DNA of 64,000 nt from Alisma plantago-aquatica (Eukaryota; Streptophyta; Magnoliopsida; Alismatales; Alismataceae): assembly GCA_963693085.1 (NCBI GenBank), contig OY856411.1:112597267-112661266 (forward strand). The letters are read 5' to 3'. The translations under genes were made by a program, and so were the position numbers. Below the pieces are notes generated by a model that searched no databases, had not been told where the DNA came from, and saw only the letters and a program-made list of their open reading frames with translations. Numbering within the stretch: the first letter of the stretch is position 1; each line of letters starts with the position of its first letter. Below, one piece after another: positions 1 to 12,200 of this stretch.

Positions 1-2029
1 ATCAGTGCCATCCCTCATCCTCGCTGGTGCTTCTAGAATCTACGCTGCCCCTTTTTTGACCTCGAGCCACCCTTCCCATCTATTTTCCTCAGATACTTCA
101 ATATGAGGATGGGGAGTTCCATCTCTGCATCCCTAAGCAACAACAAGTGGATCAAAGGCAAAATTGAGAACTCTACGCTCTTCAAACGTGCTTTTCTTCA
201 TAAGAATCCATCGACTCCAGCAAGATCAGTCAACCTCCCGCCAGCTTTACCAAACATGGCTACCCGCTTCTCTTTCATGGACTACAACCTCTCAAACCCT
301 TTGTACCTCACCAACATCCCCCTCCCGAAAGCATGTATCTACAACAAATTTGATATCTCGCCTGGCCCCAACACTATCCTTATTGGATGCAAATCTTTTC
401 CAGTCACCATAGAACTCATCGACAAATCCAACCTTTATATCACCAAAAGTTGGGCAAGCATGATCTCTGAGTTGAAGCTTAAACCAGAATGGGCCATCTT
501 TATAAAACCCTCAGCACACAAAACTCAGACATCTTGAGTTAACGACTTCAACAATGAAACCCCCCAAGAATTATACCCACTCTTCTTCAGCAAGGAAGAG
601 AACATCTCCTCTTCTACCTCAAACTCAGTGACCAACGCTTTGTGAAAAAAGAGCACCAGCCACCCACCGGATCAAAGTTCTGGCCCATCTCCCTATCTTC
701 TAGCCTTGATGAGGAAGATACAGAAGACACAACTACATCATCATCCATCAAGAACATGATTGCAACAAGGTATGAGAAAAATTTTCCTTCTGAGAAATAT
801 CGGGAAGCTAGTAAACACCATATTCCTATAAAAGATAATATCATCCTGATTGACCCCGACGAGTTAAATCTAACCTTTCCACCTCTTGGACACCTCCCTG
901 CGCTTGCTCTAGCTCAGCAGAGCTATGAGACATAGAGGCACTCTCAGCCTTGGAAACCAGCCCCACCGAGGCGACCCTTTAGAGCCATGCGCTGCTCCTT
1001 TTGCCACAGCCTGAACCATTCACTCTTCAGATGCACCAAAAAAATGATTTGCTTCAAATGTCAAGAGAAGGGCCACACCTGGCGCTTCTGCAAATCCACC
1101 CCTAATCACTTCCCAAAAAAGTTTAGACACTTTCCAAGAACTCATCCAGGTTACGACGCTCCCAAACAACCTGCAAAATGCTTTTTCTATAATGAAGAAT
1201 CCTATCAGTTGAACCATCCTAATCTTTCTTTCTCGGCTCAAAACAATTCATTTGCATGCCTTGCTGATCCACTTTTCCCTCCATCAGACCCCCATGCACA
1301 CGATAAACTCTACTCACGCCCTCTTTTTAAGCCAACCATAACACCATCTGCTAAACCCACCCCTCATCCTCCTAAATCCAATACCACCCCTGATCTGTTT
1401 CTTGCACCTCGTCCCTTCGACATGGCACCTGCTGCTCATCTTGAGACCGTTATCTCTTTCGATCTCCCTACCGGTTCTATGCGAATCTTGAAGATTTTCA
1501 CCACTAAAAGTGTCTTGGCTACTATAGAAAACAATCTGGACAACAATACAGTTGATATCATGGATGTCACTTGAGCTATAGCCCTGTAGATCCCTAGACA
1601 TATGGTGCTAAAACCCAAAATTCTCTCACCCTCACAGCTTTTGTACTCTGTTCCCAAAGGCACTAAGATAGACCACCTCTTTAGACACGTCCTTACGATC
1701 CCTTGTGGGTCTAGTTTTTTTCAAGCCGATCTCTCTAAATGGATATCTGACCAGGGGGCTTTCGAGGCCCCGTTGGGTGGGTCGGGATGGGTAGCCATAT
1801 CAAACCTTCCTCCACACCTTAGGGAAGTGGAGATCTTCAGAGCCATTGCTCACTCTGTGGGAGCGACACTCTAATACATTAGTTTGAATACTCTACACCC
1901 CTCACAGTATATCAAAGCTTTCTATCTCTTTTCTATTAAACAAACCACCTTTCTCCCATCATCCCTAAATATCAGACTGGGAGAAATGATTTACAATATC
2001 AATATCAGACTGGGAGAAATGATTTATCT
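1..2029 (+). mobile_element. LINE-A copy A1, 5' half only (leader cut by window edge)
   Basis: L1-type non-LTR retrotransposon fragment carrying the ORF1 region. It stops inside ORF1 near 2,005, where complete copy A3 continues at 8,458, and runs after a short 25-bp local duplication straight into the leader of copy A2. It has no ORF2, 3' end or poly(A). Truncation at the 3' side is opposite to the usual 5' truncation of LINEs, so the end was made by recombination rather than by incomplete reverse transcription. Confidence 0.8.
103..1874 (+). pseudogene. LINE-A ORF1 (A1), gag-like protein with two zinc knuckles, broken
   Basis: ORF1 of plant L1 elements binds RNA and packages the transcript. 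The first segment (103-537) is an unrecognised N-terminal region present in every LINE-A copy. After a stop at 535-537, reading changes frame, and the second segment (about 606 onward) carries two CX2CX4HX4C zinc knuckles at 993-1034 and 1050-1091, both with all four ligands. Stops in that frame lie at 933, 1572 and 1587; a conserved C-terminal piece rich in Pro and Leu follows (1,602-1,874). The start at 103 is the first ATG of the conserved segment, but the frame is open upstream in copy A5, so the true start is uncertain. Non-functional here. Confidence 0.75.
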
Positions 2030-2330
2030 CAAAGAAAAATAACACAAAATACAAACTTAGTCTACAACTAAGTAAGACACGAGAAAGAAAGGCCTCGCAA
2101 TGTTAAATTCTCTTTTAGCTGCCAGCTGGTGTGATTTTTGCTTAACAAATTGGTGGACATTCATCTCGTCACCCGTCAGCGAGTAATGAAGAGGCTCAAA
2201 GGCCTTATAAAAACACGTAAAATGAGGCAAGCTCGCTACAAAAAGCTCGACTATTCCTCTCCAAAATGTATAAGCTATAACAAAGTTAGCAAACTCTGTA
2301 GCCGTTAAGTGAGAGAAAGCTCTAACTTTT

Positions 2331-2798
2331 CTCTAGCCCCATCCTCAGGAACACCAACCGTTCTCTCCATCAGCGAGCTCCACCGCATTGATCTCCAACT
2401 ACTCTCTAGCCCCAACCTCAGGAACACCAATTGTTTTCTCTCAATCAGCAAACTCCGGCGCATTAATATCCTGGAGCATCCTATGACACCATCGAGACAG
2501 ACTACTGAACTATCTGTGCGATCGTTCAGGTGAGCTAGCCGATCTTCGGCTTGTTTTCAGGTGAGCTTCACTAGCTGATTTTACTCTAGAATGGTGTAAC
2601 TTCATCTCCAATTTAGAGTTTGTACTACCTACCTGTCATCCCTATACATGCATCTTTCAGCTAAGATCACCCCCTCCCCCCTTTGTGGGGTGCCCTACAC
2701 GTGCATCTTCCAGCTACGATCGCCCCACTGTACGGGGTGCCCCTGACCGATCCCTCACCCTGCATGCATGACCCGATCCCTCATCCCGCATGCACGAC
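2331..2798 (+). repeat. Short tandem repeats in the LINE-A leader
   Basis: The leader contains three two-copy direct repeats. A roughly 73-bp unit starts with CTCTAGCCCC at 2,331 and 2,404. A 53-bp unit starts with TGCATCTT at 2,649 and 2,702. A 26-bp unit starts with CCGATCCCTCA at 2,747 and 2,773. The same layout recurs in A4 (26.0-26.5 kb) and A5 (28.8-29.3 kb). Repeated monomers in L1 leaders often carry promoter activity; that role is only inferred here. Confidence 0.7.
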
Positions 2799-2922
2799 TT
2801 TTACTACCTGTAGCGATCACAATCAGTGCCATCCCACATCCTCACTGGTGCTTCTGGAATCTACGCTGCCCCTTTTTGGCCTCGAGCCACTCTTCCCATC
2901 TATTTTCCTCAGAAACTTCAAT

Positions 2923-4682
2923 ATGAGGATGGGGGGTTCCATCTCTGCATCCCTAAGCAACAAAAAGAGGATCAAAGGCAAGATTGAGAACTCTACACTC
3001 TTCAAATGTGCTTTTCTTTATAAGAAACCATCGACTCCAGCAAGATCAGTCAACCTCCCGCCAGCTTTACCAAACATGGCTACCCGCTTCTCTTTCATGG
3101 ACTAAAACCTCTCAAACCCTTTGTACCTCACCAGCATCCCCATCCCGAAAGCCTGTATCTACAACAAATTTGATATCTCGCCTGGCCCCAACACTATGCT
3201 TATTGGATGCAAATCTTTCCCTGTCACCATAGAACTCATCGACAAATCCAACCTTTATATCACCGAAGGCTGGGCAAGCATGATCTTCGAGTTGAAGCTT
3301 AAACAAGAATGGGCCATCTTTATAAAACCCTCAGCACACAAAACTCTGACATCTTGAGTTAATGACTTCAACAATGAAACCCCCCAAGAATTATACCCAC
3401 TCTTCTTCAGCAAGGAAGAGAACATCTCCTCTTCAACCTCAAACTCAGTGACCAACTCTTTGTGAGAAAAGAGCACCAACCCCCCACCAGATCAAAGTTC
3501 TGGCCCTTCTCCCTATCTTCTAGCCTTGATGAGGAAGATACAGAAGACACAACTACATCATCATCCATCAAGAACATGATTGCAACAAGGTATGAGAAAA
3601 CTTTTCCTTCTGAGAAATATCGGGAAGCTAGTAAACATCATATTCCTATAAAAGATAATATCATCCTGACTGACCCCCACAAGTTAAATCTAACATTTCC
3701 ACATCTTGGACACCTCCCTACACTTTCTATAACTCAACAGAGCTACAAGACATAGAAGAAATCTCAGCCTTGGAAACCAGCCCCACCGAGGCGACCCTTT
3801 AGAGCCATGCGCTGCTCCTTTTGCCATAGCCTGAACCATTCACTCTTCAGATGCACCAAAAAAGTGATTTTCTTCAAATGTCAAGAGAAGGGACACACCT
3901 GGCGCTTCTGCAAATCCACCCTTAATCACTTCCCAAAAAAGTTTAGACATTTTCCAAGAACTCATCCAGGTTATGACACTCCCAAACAGCCTGCCACAAT
4001 GCTTCTTCTATAATGACAAATCCTATCAGTTGAACCATCCTAATCTTTCTTTCTCGGCTCATAACAACTCATTTGCATGTATTGCAGATCCACTTTTCCC
4101 TCCATCAGACCCCCATGCACACGATAAACTCTACTCACATCCTCTTTTTAAGCCAACCATAACACCATCTGCTAAACCCACCCCTCATCCTCCAAAACCC
4201 AATACCACCCCTGATCTGCTTCTTGCACCTCATCCCTTTGATATGGCACCTGCTGCTCATCTTGAGACCATTATCCCTTTCGATCTCACTGCCAGTTTAT
4301 GCGACTCTTGAAGGTCTTCACCACTAGAAGTGTCCTGGATACTATACAAAACAATCTGGACAACAACATAGTTGATATCCTGGATGTTACTAGAGCTATA
4401 GCCCTACAGATCCCTAGACATACGATGCTAAAACCTAAAATTCTCTCACCCTCACAACTTTTGTACTCTGTTCCCAAAGGCATTAAGATAGACCACCTCT
4501 TTAGACACATCCTTATGATCCCTTGTGGGTCTAGTTTTATTCAAGCCAATCTCTCAAAATGGACATCTGACCAGGGGGCTTTCGAGGCTCCGTTGGGTGG
4601 GTCGGGATGGGTAGCCATATCAAACATCCCTCCACACCTTAGGGAAGTGGAGATCTTCATAGCCATTGCTCACTCTTTGGGA
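2923..4682 (+). pseudogene. LINE-A ORF1 (A2), broken, second zinc knuckle damaged
   Basis: Same architecture as A1: N-terminal region from the ATG at 2,923, a stop-and-frame change near 3,355-3,440, then the knuckle region from 3,807. An additional stop at 3,103-3,105 splits the N-terminal part. The first knuckle is intact; in the second the first Cys is replaced by Phe (FFKC instead of CFKC), a lesion shared with A5. A one-base indel near 3,995 and another near 4,295 move the frame relative to A1. The reading ends at the LINE-B junction. Clearly inactive. Confidence 0.75.
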
Positions 4683-6480
4683 TTACTGAACCCATCTCCT
4701 TGTGCCCTCTCACTCTGGCGATTAGGGTTCCGCAAGCAGTGGACATTCACCCCCTTTAGATTAGGGTTTTCCCTTGCAGGTTCAAGCATGCGGCGGTGTG
4801 TTGGGTCTTGGCTTCATGGTGAAGGAGCTGGCAGACCGTTGTGCAGGACTAAAGCTGATAGATGATAACAATCAATCAATTGACGGTAACCTGTTAGTCA
4901 GCGCTGATGAAGAGGAAGATCATACAGAACTGGCGCTGGTGGGACGCCTTCTCACCGATCGCACTTTCAACCTGAAGGCTATGGAAAGGACCTTGTCTCA
5001 GGCATGGAGTCTATGCGAGATGGTGGTTTTCAAGAAGTTGGAGGGTGACGCCTTTGTAATGCAATTCTCTCATTATTGAGATAAATAACGGGTGATGGAT
5101 GGCGCCCCATGGAATTTTGATGGGCAGCTTCTACTGTTCAAAGAGGTGGATAAGGAGGAGCAACCGGGGCACCTGCAAATCAACCAAACACCCTTTTGGG
5201 TGTGCCTCTATGGCCTTCCCATGGGGTACAGAGGGGAGAAGATGATGCGAGAAATCTCGGGACGCATCGGCGTTGTGGTGGCAACGGACAGGGATGGGTC
5301 GGGGTGGGACTCCTCAGTCCGCGTCCGAGTGTTGCTGGGCGTAACCTTCCCCCTAAGAAGAACCCTAAAGCTCAAGGTTAAAAGCGGACACATCGTTGAA
5401 TTGGAAGTAAAGTACGAACGACTGGCGATGTTTTGTTTCAATTGTGGCATGATAGGCCATGTGGATCGGTATTGCAGCAGCTACGCTGAAGGAACCGAAT
5501 AGCAGCAACACTAAGGAAGATGGCTGCGGGCATCACTGTGAAAACAACAAAGAGCAGAGAACGATAGGGAAGAAGCCAGAGGAGGGACATGGAGGAAGTT
5601 GACATTCAAGAAGAAGGAATCCTCAGGTGCGGCGAGCAGGACGGAGGGTGAGGAGGAAGGTAGTAGTACAGGGGGGAGACAAGAGGTGAGGGAGAAAGGC
5701 AGAAGAAGGATGAGGGTCGGGTAGAGTGGCAGGGAAGGGAGGACGGTATGGGGATGCAGGGCGAGGCTTGGGGCACTGGAGGTCGGGGACGAAGTCAGGC
5801 GGGATGGGGTGCCATCGGGAGTCATAGGGGGGAAGAACGGGTTGTGACGAGGGGGGTAATGACAGGGGGAAGGAGGGAGGATCATAAGGGTAGTGAGATG
5901 GAGGGCACGACGTCGAGAGTGGGGGAGAAGGCAGTGGTTTTCCACATAGAGGGAGGTAAGGGCACAACAACCCTTATGGTGGAGGAAGCAAGTGGAACAC
6001 AACAATAGGATAATAGCGATACAACATGGGGGACGACGCGGGAGAAATCGACGGTGCGTTACACAAAGAACGAACAGTTGGGGCAGAACGGACGTGAATG
6101 TATAGATGAGTTAGCACCAGAGGTAGATTCTATGGAAATAGAGGATGCAGCATCCACCCACGCTGAGTCCTTGGAGTATAGGAGGCAGCAGGTCGAGGAG
6201 GAGGGAGAGACATCCCGCCCACAAGAATAGCAACAAAGGGAAGGGAAGAAGGTAGGCATCGACCATACTTTGGAGGCTGAACACCAGAACAGGTATGTGG
6301 ATGAATCAAACGAGCATAAGAGAGTGCACGAGCAAGGACTAAAGTATGTTGATGATCGCAACACAAATAAGAGCAGTGCTTCAAAAAGAGTTATCATGAG
6401 GGCACAGAGGAGAAAAGAAGCAGGCTTGAGAATGAAATAGGGGAAGAAACAGTCAAAGGGGAAAAAAGACATCAACCATG
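4683..6480 (+). mobile_element. LINE-B copy B1, 5' part only
   Basis: First 1.8 kb of a second, GC-richer LINE family, nearly identical to 31,188-32,984. It holds a short leader, ORF1 and the G/A-rich tail of ORF1. It is cut at about 6,480 in the run AACCATGG, after which LINE-A copy A3 begins; LINE-B continues at this point in unit 2. ORF2, the 3' end and poly(A) are missing. Confidence 0.8.
4816..5502 (+). pseudogene. LINE-B ORF1 (B1): DUF4283-type domain plus zinc knuckle, two early stops
   Basis: Starts at the ATG at 4,816. The first about 170 codons resemble the DUF4283 domain of plant LINE ORF1 proteins, with the typical 'GxPWxFD' stretch near 5,101-5,120. It ends with one CX2CX4HX4C knuckle (CFNCGMIGHVDRYC) near 5,434-5,475, matching the zf-CCHC_4 type that follows DUF4283 in this family. 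Two in-frame stops at 5,077 and 5,086 interrupt it, both in a stretch where the family has a conserved Trp. The first stop at the end is 5,500-5,502; a G/A-rich region with more stops follows. Encodes the RNA-binding partner of LINE-B ORF2; inactive. Confidence 0.8.
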
Positions 6481-6556
6481 GTGCTTCTGGAATCTACACT
6501 GCCCCTTTTTTGACCTCGAGCCACCCTTCCCATCTATTTTCCTCAGATACTTCAAT

Positions 6557-9155
6557 ATGAGGATGGAGAGTTCCATCTCTGCATCCCTAAGCAACAACAA
6601 GAGAATCAAAGGTAAGATTGAGAACTCTACACTCTTCAAACGTGCTTTTCTTCATAAGAATCCATCGACTCCAGCAAGATCAGTCAACCTCCCGCCAGCT
6701 TTACCAAACATGGCTACCCGCTTCTCTTTCATAGACTACAACCTCTCAAACCCTTTGTACCTCACCAGCATCCCCCTCCCGAAAGCATGTATCTACAACA
6801 AATTTGATATCTCGCCTGGCCCCAACACTATCCTTATTGGATGCAAATCTTTTCCAGTCACCATAGAACTCATCGACAAATCCAACCTTTATATCACCAA
6901 AAGTTGGGCAAGCATGATCTCTGAGTTGAAGCTTAAACCAGAATGGGCCATCTTTATAAAACCCTCAGCACACAAAACTCTGACTTCTTGAGTTAACGAC
7001 TTCAACAATGAAACCCCCCAAGAATTATACCCACTCTTCTTCAGCAAGGAAGAGAACATCTCCTCTTCTACCTCAAACTCAGTGACCAACGCTTTGTGAA
7101 AAAAAAGCACCAGCCACCCACCGGATCAAAGTTTTGGCCCATCTCCCTATCTTCTAGCCTTGATGAGGAAGATACGGAAGACACAACTACATCATCATCC
7201 ATCAAGAACATGATTGCAACAAGGTATGAGAAAACTTTTCCTTCTGATAAATATTGGGAAGCTAGTAAACACCATATTCCTATAAAAGATAATATCATCC
7301 CGACTAACCCCGACAAGTTAAATCTAACCTTTCCACCTCTTGGACACCTCCCTGCACTTGCTCTAGCTCAGTAGAGCTACGAGACATAGAAGAACTCTCA
7401 GCCTTGGAAACCAGCCCCACCGAGGCGACCCTTTAGAGCCATGCGCTGCTTTTTTTGCCACAGCCTGAACCATTCACTCTTCAGAGGCACCAAAAAAGTG
7501 ATTTGCTTCAAATGTCAAGAGAAGGGCCACACCTGGCGCTTCTGCAAATCCACCCTTAATCACTTCCCAAAAAAGTTTAGACACTTTCCAAGAACTCATC
7601 CAGGTTACGATGCTCCCAAATAGCCTGCAGAACGCTTTTTCTATAATGACAAATCCTATCAGTTGAACCATCCTAATCTTTCTTTCTCGACTCAAAAAAA
7701 TTCATTTGCATGTCTTGCAGATCCACTTTTCCCTCCATCAGACCCTCATGCACACGATAAATTCTACTCACATCCTCTTTTTAAGCCAACCATAACACCA
7801 TCTGATAAACCCACCCCTCATCCTCCTAAATCCAATACCACCCCTGATCTGCTTCTTGCACCTCGTCCCTTTGACATGGCACCTGCTGCTCATCTTGAGA
7901 CCGTTATCCCTTTCGATCTCCCTACCGGTTCTATGCGACTCTGGAAGGTCTTCACCACTAGAAGTGTCCTGGCTACTATAGAAAACAATCTGGACAACAA
8001 TACAGTTGATATCCTAGATGTCACTCGAGCTATAGCCCTGTAGATCCCTAGACATACAGTGCTAAAACCCAAAATTCTCTCACCCTCACAACTTTTGTAC
8101 TCTGTTCCCAAAGGCAGTAAGATAGACCACCTCTTTAGACACGTCCTTACGATCCCTTGTGGGTCTAGTTTGTTTTCAAGCCAATCTCTCTAAATGGACA
8201 TCTGACCAGTGGCTTTCGAGGCCCCGTTGGGTTGGTCAGGATGGGTAGCCATATCAAACCTTCCTCCACACCTTAGGGAAGTGGAGATCTTCAGAGCCAT
8301 TGCTCACTCTGTGGGAGCTACACTCTAATACATTAGTCTGAATACTCTACACCCCTCACAGTATATCAAAGCTTTCTGTCTCTTTTCTATTAAACAAACC
8401 ACCTCTCTCCCATCATCCATGAATATCAGACTGGGAGAAATGATTTACAATATCAATCTTTCAGCTGAGCACCCCTCCGATATCAAAACCTCTTTCTCAG
8501 ATCTATCTGTTCATCCACCTTCCTAGTATTCTTTGATCAACAGCAAAAAACCATACAATTTAATCTGTAAACCAGGTGAAAGGATCTAGTCAGGGAGAGA
8601 AAAATAGCCACCACAAAATCCTTAGCAGATTCGAAAAAATCCCTCAACCTTAAAAGACAAAGAACAGCTTCTCCACCAGTTAACCATTCTTTTCCCTCCC
8701 CCAAGGACACATACCAACCTTTACCCTCGCTTCCAAAAGAAGATAGCTTATCTCTGAATATAGACCCTGATACTATAAAAAAGCTCGAAACTACTATCAT
8801 TGACGAGATTAGATCTTCACAGAGTCCAAAGAAGAAGGGAAAAGGAAAGGACACGAACATCATCAAGTCCATCAACTCCATGCAATCCAACCCCGAAGGG
8901 TTGACCCGGAGAAACATTTTTATAGCATCAGAAATAGGTAATTGCTACTCTCCATCCTCCTCAGATAAAATTTTGGATTCTGGTTTATCTTCATCTATTT
9001 CTATAGAAAATTATGATATAGACAATATAGAAGACATAACGTCATGGACTGACATACATAGTTTCACTAGTTTTGCAAACAAAATAGGAATACATTTTGA
9101 AGAGGAAAACATAGCATTAAACAACATCGCAAAATTCATGCTCTGGACAAACTGA
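6557..9155 (+). pseudogene. LINE-A ORF1 (A3), full extent, broken
   Basis: The N-terminal region (6,557-6,991) ends with the same TGA as the other copies; the knuckle region continues in another frame (7,096-8,040). In the first knuckle the last Cys is Gly (FRG); the second is intact. Stops occur at 7,372, 7,621 and 8,041, and two compensating one-base indels lie near 8,172 and 8,212. This copy shows the ORF1 C-terminus absent from the half copies: about 8,575-9,155 is open in one frame, with a Lys-rich stretch (KKKGKGKD) and then an acidic, Ser- and Ile-rich tail ending at TGA 9,153-9,155. Function by family: RNA-binding chaperone of the LINE particle. Confidence 0.75.
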
Positions 9156-9254
9156 AGGCCATTAGTAGAGACAAACTTGAAGATAAACATATTGAGCATA
9201 TCTTAGCACCCTATTTTTTGTTTACTCTTTTGGGTTGCTCTCTCAACCGAAACT

Positions 9255-12200
9255 ATGAAGATCACATCCTGGAACGTTTGTGGTGCATCCAACATGCACA
9301 AAAGCAAAGAGATCAGAAACCACATCTACAAAAACAATATAGACATTATCACCATTCAAGAAATCAAAACAACACTTTCTCCTTTTGCGTTAAAATTAAT
9401 AGGAGGCAATAAGATTATAGAATGGTTTCAAATCCCACCAAATGGTTTCAAAGGGGGACTCTTAGTGGGATATAACAAGAACAATTTCACTCTCTCTCTC
9501 ACTGGGATCTCAACACCTTCTCCATCTCTCTCTCTAACAAATTCATCTGATCACTTTAGCTGGACCTTCGCTGGAGTATATGGGGATCCTGGGTACAACA
9601 AATTGATTTTTCTCTCATAACTCTCAGCAATCATGCTAGTCAATAGCCAAAAACCTTGGTTCCTTGGAGGGGACTTCAACCTCAAAACTGGAGCTACTGA
9701 TAGGAAAAACCTCTCCTCAACCTCATCAGCCTTATCACCAGCAGAAAAAACCCTCATACACTTCCTTATAGAACACAAAATGATTGACATTCCTCCATCT
9801 AATGCTGGCTTTACATGGACTACAAATAATACTAGAGCCAGATTGGACCACTTCATCTGCTCCTCCTCTTGGGAAGAACATTTCCCTCTAGAATCTATCC
9901 ATATTGCCCATCGGCCCATCTTTGACCACTTCCCCATAATCATTGACACCCATAGAGATGTTGGGGGAAAAAAATCCTTTTGATTCAAAAACTATTGGCT
10001 CACATACTCCCACTTTGTAAAAAACTGTGAAAAAAATTGGATCTTGGTTGATCACCGAACTAGAAATATGGGGTACCACATACATAGAAACACCAAACTC
10101 ATTAAACACAACATCATAGATTGGAAACATAGACAACCCCAAAACCTAGCCAAATCTCTAAAATATCTTAAGCAACAACATCTCTTTATCGATAGCGACC
10201 CCTCAGCCGATCCAGCTCTAATTCTCACTATCAAGTTAGAGATTGACCATATTAAAAATTTCCTGGATATCAAGTGGAGATAGAGAGCCAAAGTTACTTG
10301 GGCCACAGAAGGTGACAAAAACACAAAATTCTTGCATAAAGTTTGCAACAATAACCATAGGAGAAATGTCATTACCTTCTTAAACATATAGGGTGTCATC
10401 ACCACAAACAAACATTTGATCATTTCTCACATTGTTGAACATTTTAGGAAGATATTTAACACCAACCACAGTCCTACTTTCCTAAACTCCATAAAATGGT
10501 AGATGCTTTACCTGATTAAGATTGAATCTCCTTCAAACTTAATCAAACCGTTCTGTTATGAAGAACTTGACTCTGCGATCAAGTCCCTTGGGAAAAACAA
10601 ATCACCAGGGACGGATGGGATAAATGTGGAATTCTACCTAGAAAACTGGAACCATTACTAGAAATATTTCTTGGCTTTTATTCAAGAAATCCACAATCAC
10701 AACAATGCTCACAACATCCTCAAACATCTTAACATAACCTTCATTGCACTTATCAAAAAAACTGAACAACCTGAGTTTATATTGCAATTCCGACCCATTA
10801 GTCTCATTAATACATCTTACAAAATCATTGCAAAAACCCTAGCCAATAGATTGAAGCCTTGCATTAACAACATCATACCTTTAAATTAGAATTCCTTTCT
10901 TAAGGAAAGAAATATCCAAGATGCCTACCTTTTGGTAAATGAGACGATATATCTGTGCCACACAAAAAAAACCCCTCTGATTGCTATCAAGCTTGATTTT
11001 GAAAAAGCCTTCGACAACATCAACTGGAAATGTCTTATTAAAACCCTGGCAGTCTATGGCTTTCTGGATTCCTAGATAAACTGGATACATGCTTGCATTT
11101 CCACAAACCATTTTTCCACTATCATCAATGGCTCACCTTTCAGATACTTTAAAAATACAAATGGGCTCAGACAAGGTGACCCCCTTTCTTCATACCTATT
11201 CATTATTGTGACCCCGATCCTCACCAAGATGATCAAACTTGGTACTACTCAAGGTCTTATCACTTTCCCCTCCGAATGTTAGGAGAACATCATCCAGTTC
11301 GCGGATGATACCATCATCCTGGTTTCACTAAAACATGACACCATCATCAATACCATCAGAATCATATGTATCTTCTCATACATCTCAGGACTACAACTTA
11401 ACCTCTAAAAGTCTTCTATATTTGGTGTACACACTGATAATCACATCATCAACAGATACAAAACTCTCCTCAAATGCAAGCATGAAGAGTTCCCGGTCAA
11501 CTATCTTGGATTACCCATTACCCCACTAAACATTACCCATTCGTTATGGGTCCCCATCATAGATAAGATCAACACCAAATTGAACTCATGGACAAATAAT
11601 TTCCTCAACCTTGCTGGTCACCTCACACTACTAAATAGTGTCATCACTCCCATCACAACACACTACCTCAACAACATTCCCCTACATACCAAAACAAAAC
11701 ATATAATTGACAAAATCAGAAGAAGTTTCCTTTGGAATAATCACAATCCTCCACATTCTAAAGAAAAACATACCTACCTTGTAAACTAGAACACCACCGC
11801 AACTCCTATTGGCTATGGATGATGGGAAATCATTGACTTAGATACTCACGCTCTTTGCCTAGTGGTCAAAATCATCAACATACTAGCAAACAACAAAAAC
11901 AAGATATGGAGAAACTTGGTTCAACAAAAATATTACAAAAAATCCCACCATGGCAAAAAATTTCAAAACGCACAACCTCACCTCTCTGAAAATATATCAA
12001 CAGACACATCTCCCTGATCAGAAATATCATTCATACCCCTCCACATGCCCACTACAACACAAATTTCTAGAAGGATCCTTGGTTCCATCAAAATACCATC
12101 AAAAACCTGCACCCACAATGTTCTATCCCAAAAAAATTATCATATATTTCAACGGCCAAAGCCCTCAACCTACTAACTAGTAAAAAACAAATGCACTCAA

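Larger units (their letters stand above)
2030..4682 (+). mobile_element. LINE-A copy A2, 5' half only, ended by LINE-B
   Basis: Complete leader (about 0.9 kb) plus most of ORF1, lying 2.82 kb downstream of the equivalent points of A1. The copy is cut at 4,682, where sequence switches within one base to LINE-B. The same junction occurs at 31,187/31,188 in unit 2, so it predates the block duplication. Leader start was set where A2, A4 and A5 begin to align (CAAAGAAAAATAA). Confidence 0.8.

Noticed and set aside
614..1663. Recurring 60-95-codon minus-strand frames in every LINE-A copy
   Set aside because: They are antisense shadows of ORF1, repeated only because the element is repeated.
2309..2533. 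74-codon plus-strand frame in the LINE-A leader (also 25,993 and 28,814)
   Set aside because: It overlaps the 73-bp leader repeat; the product has no known motif and its start lies in the untranslated leader. An upstream ORF role cannot be shown.
2528..2570. Two CAGGTGAGC strings resembling splice donors in the LINE-A leader
   Set aside because: No matching acceptor or host exon is evident; LINE leaders commonly contain such strings by chance.
5511..6005. Minus-strand 164-codon open frame, repeated at 32,016-32,510
   Set aside because: It lies opposite the G/A-rich tail of LINE-B ORF1; the Pro/Ser/Leu-rich product is a composition effect and its conservation is explained by the block duplication.
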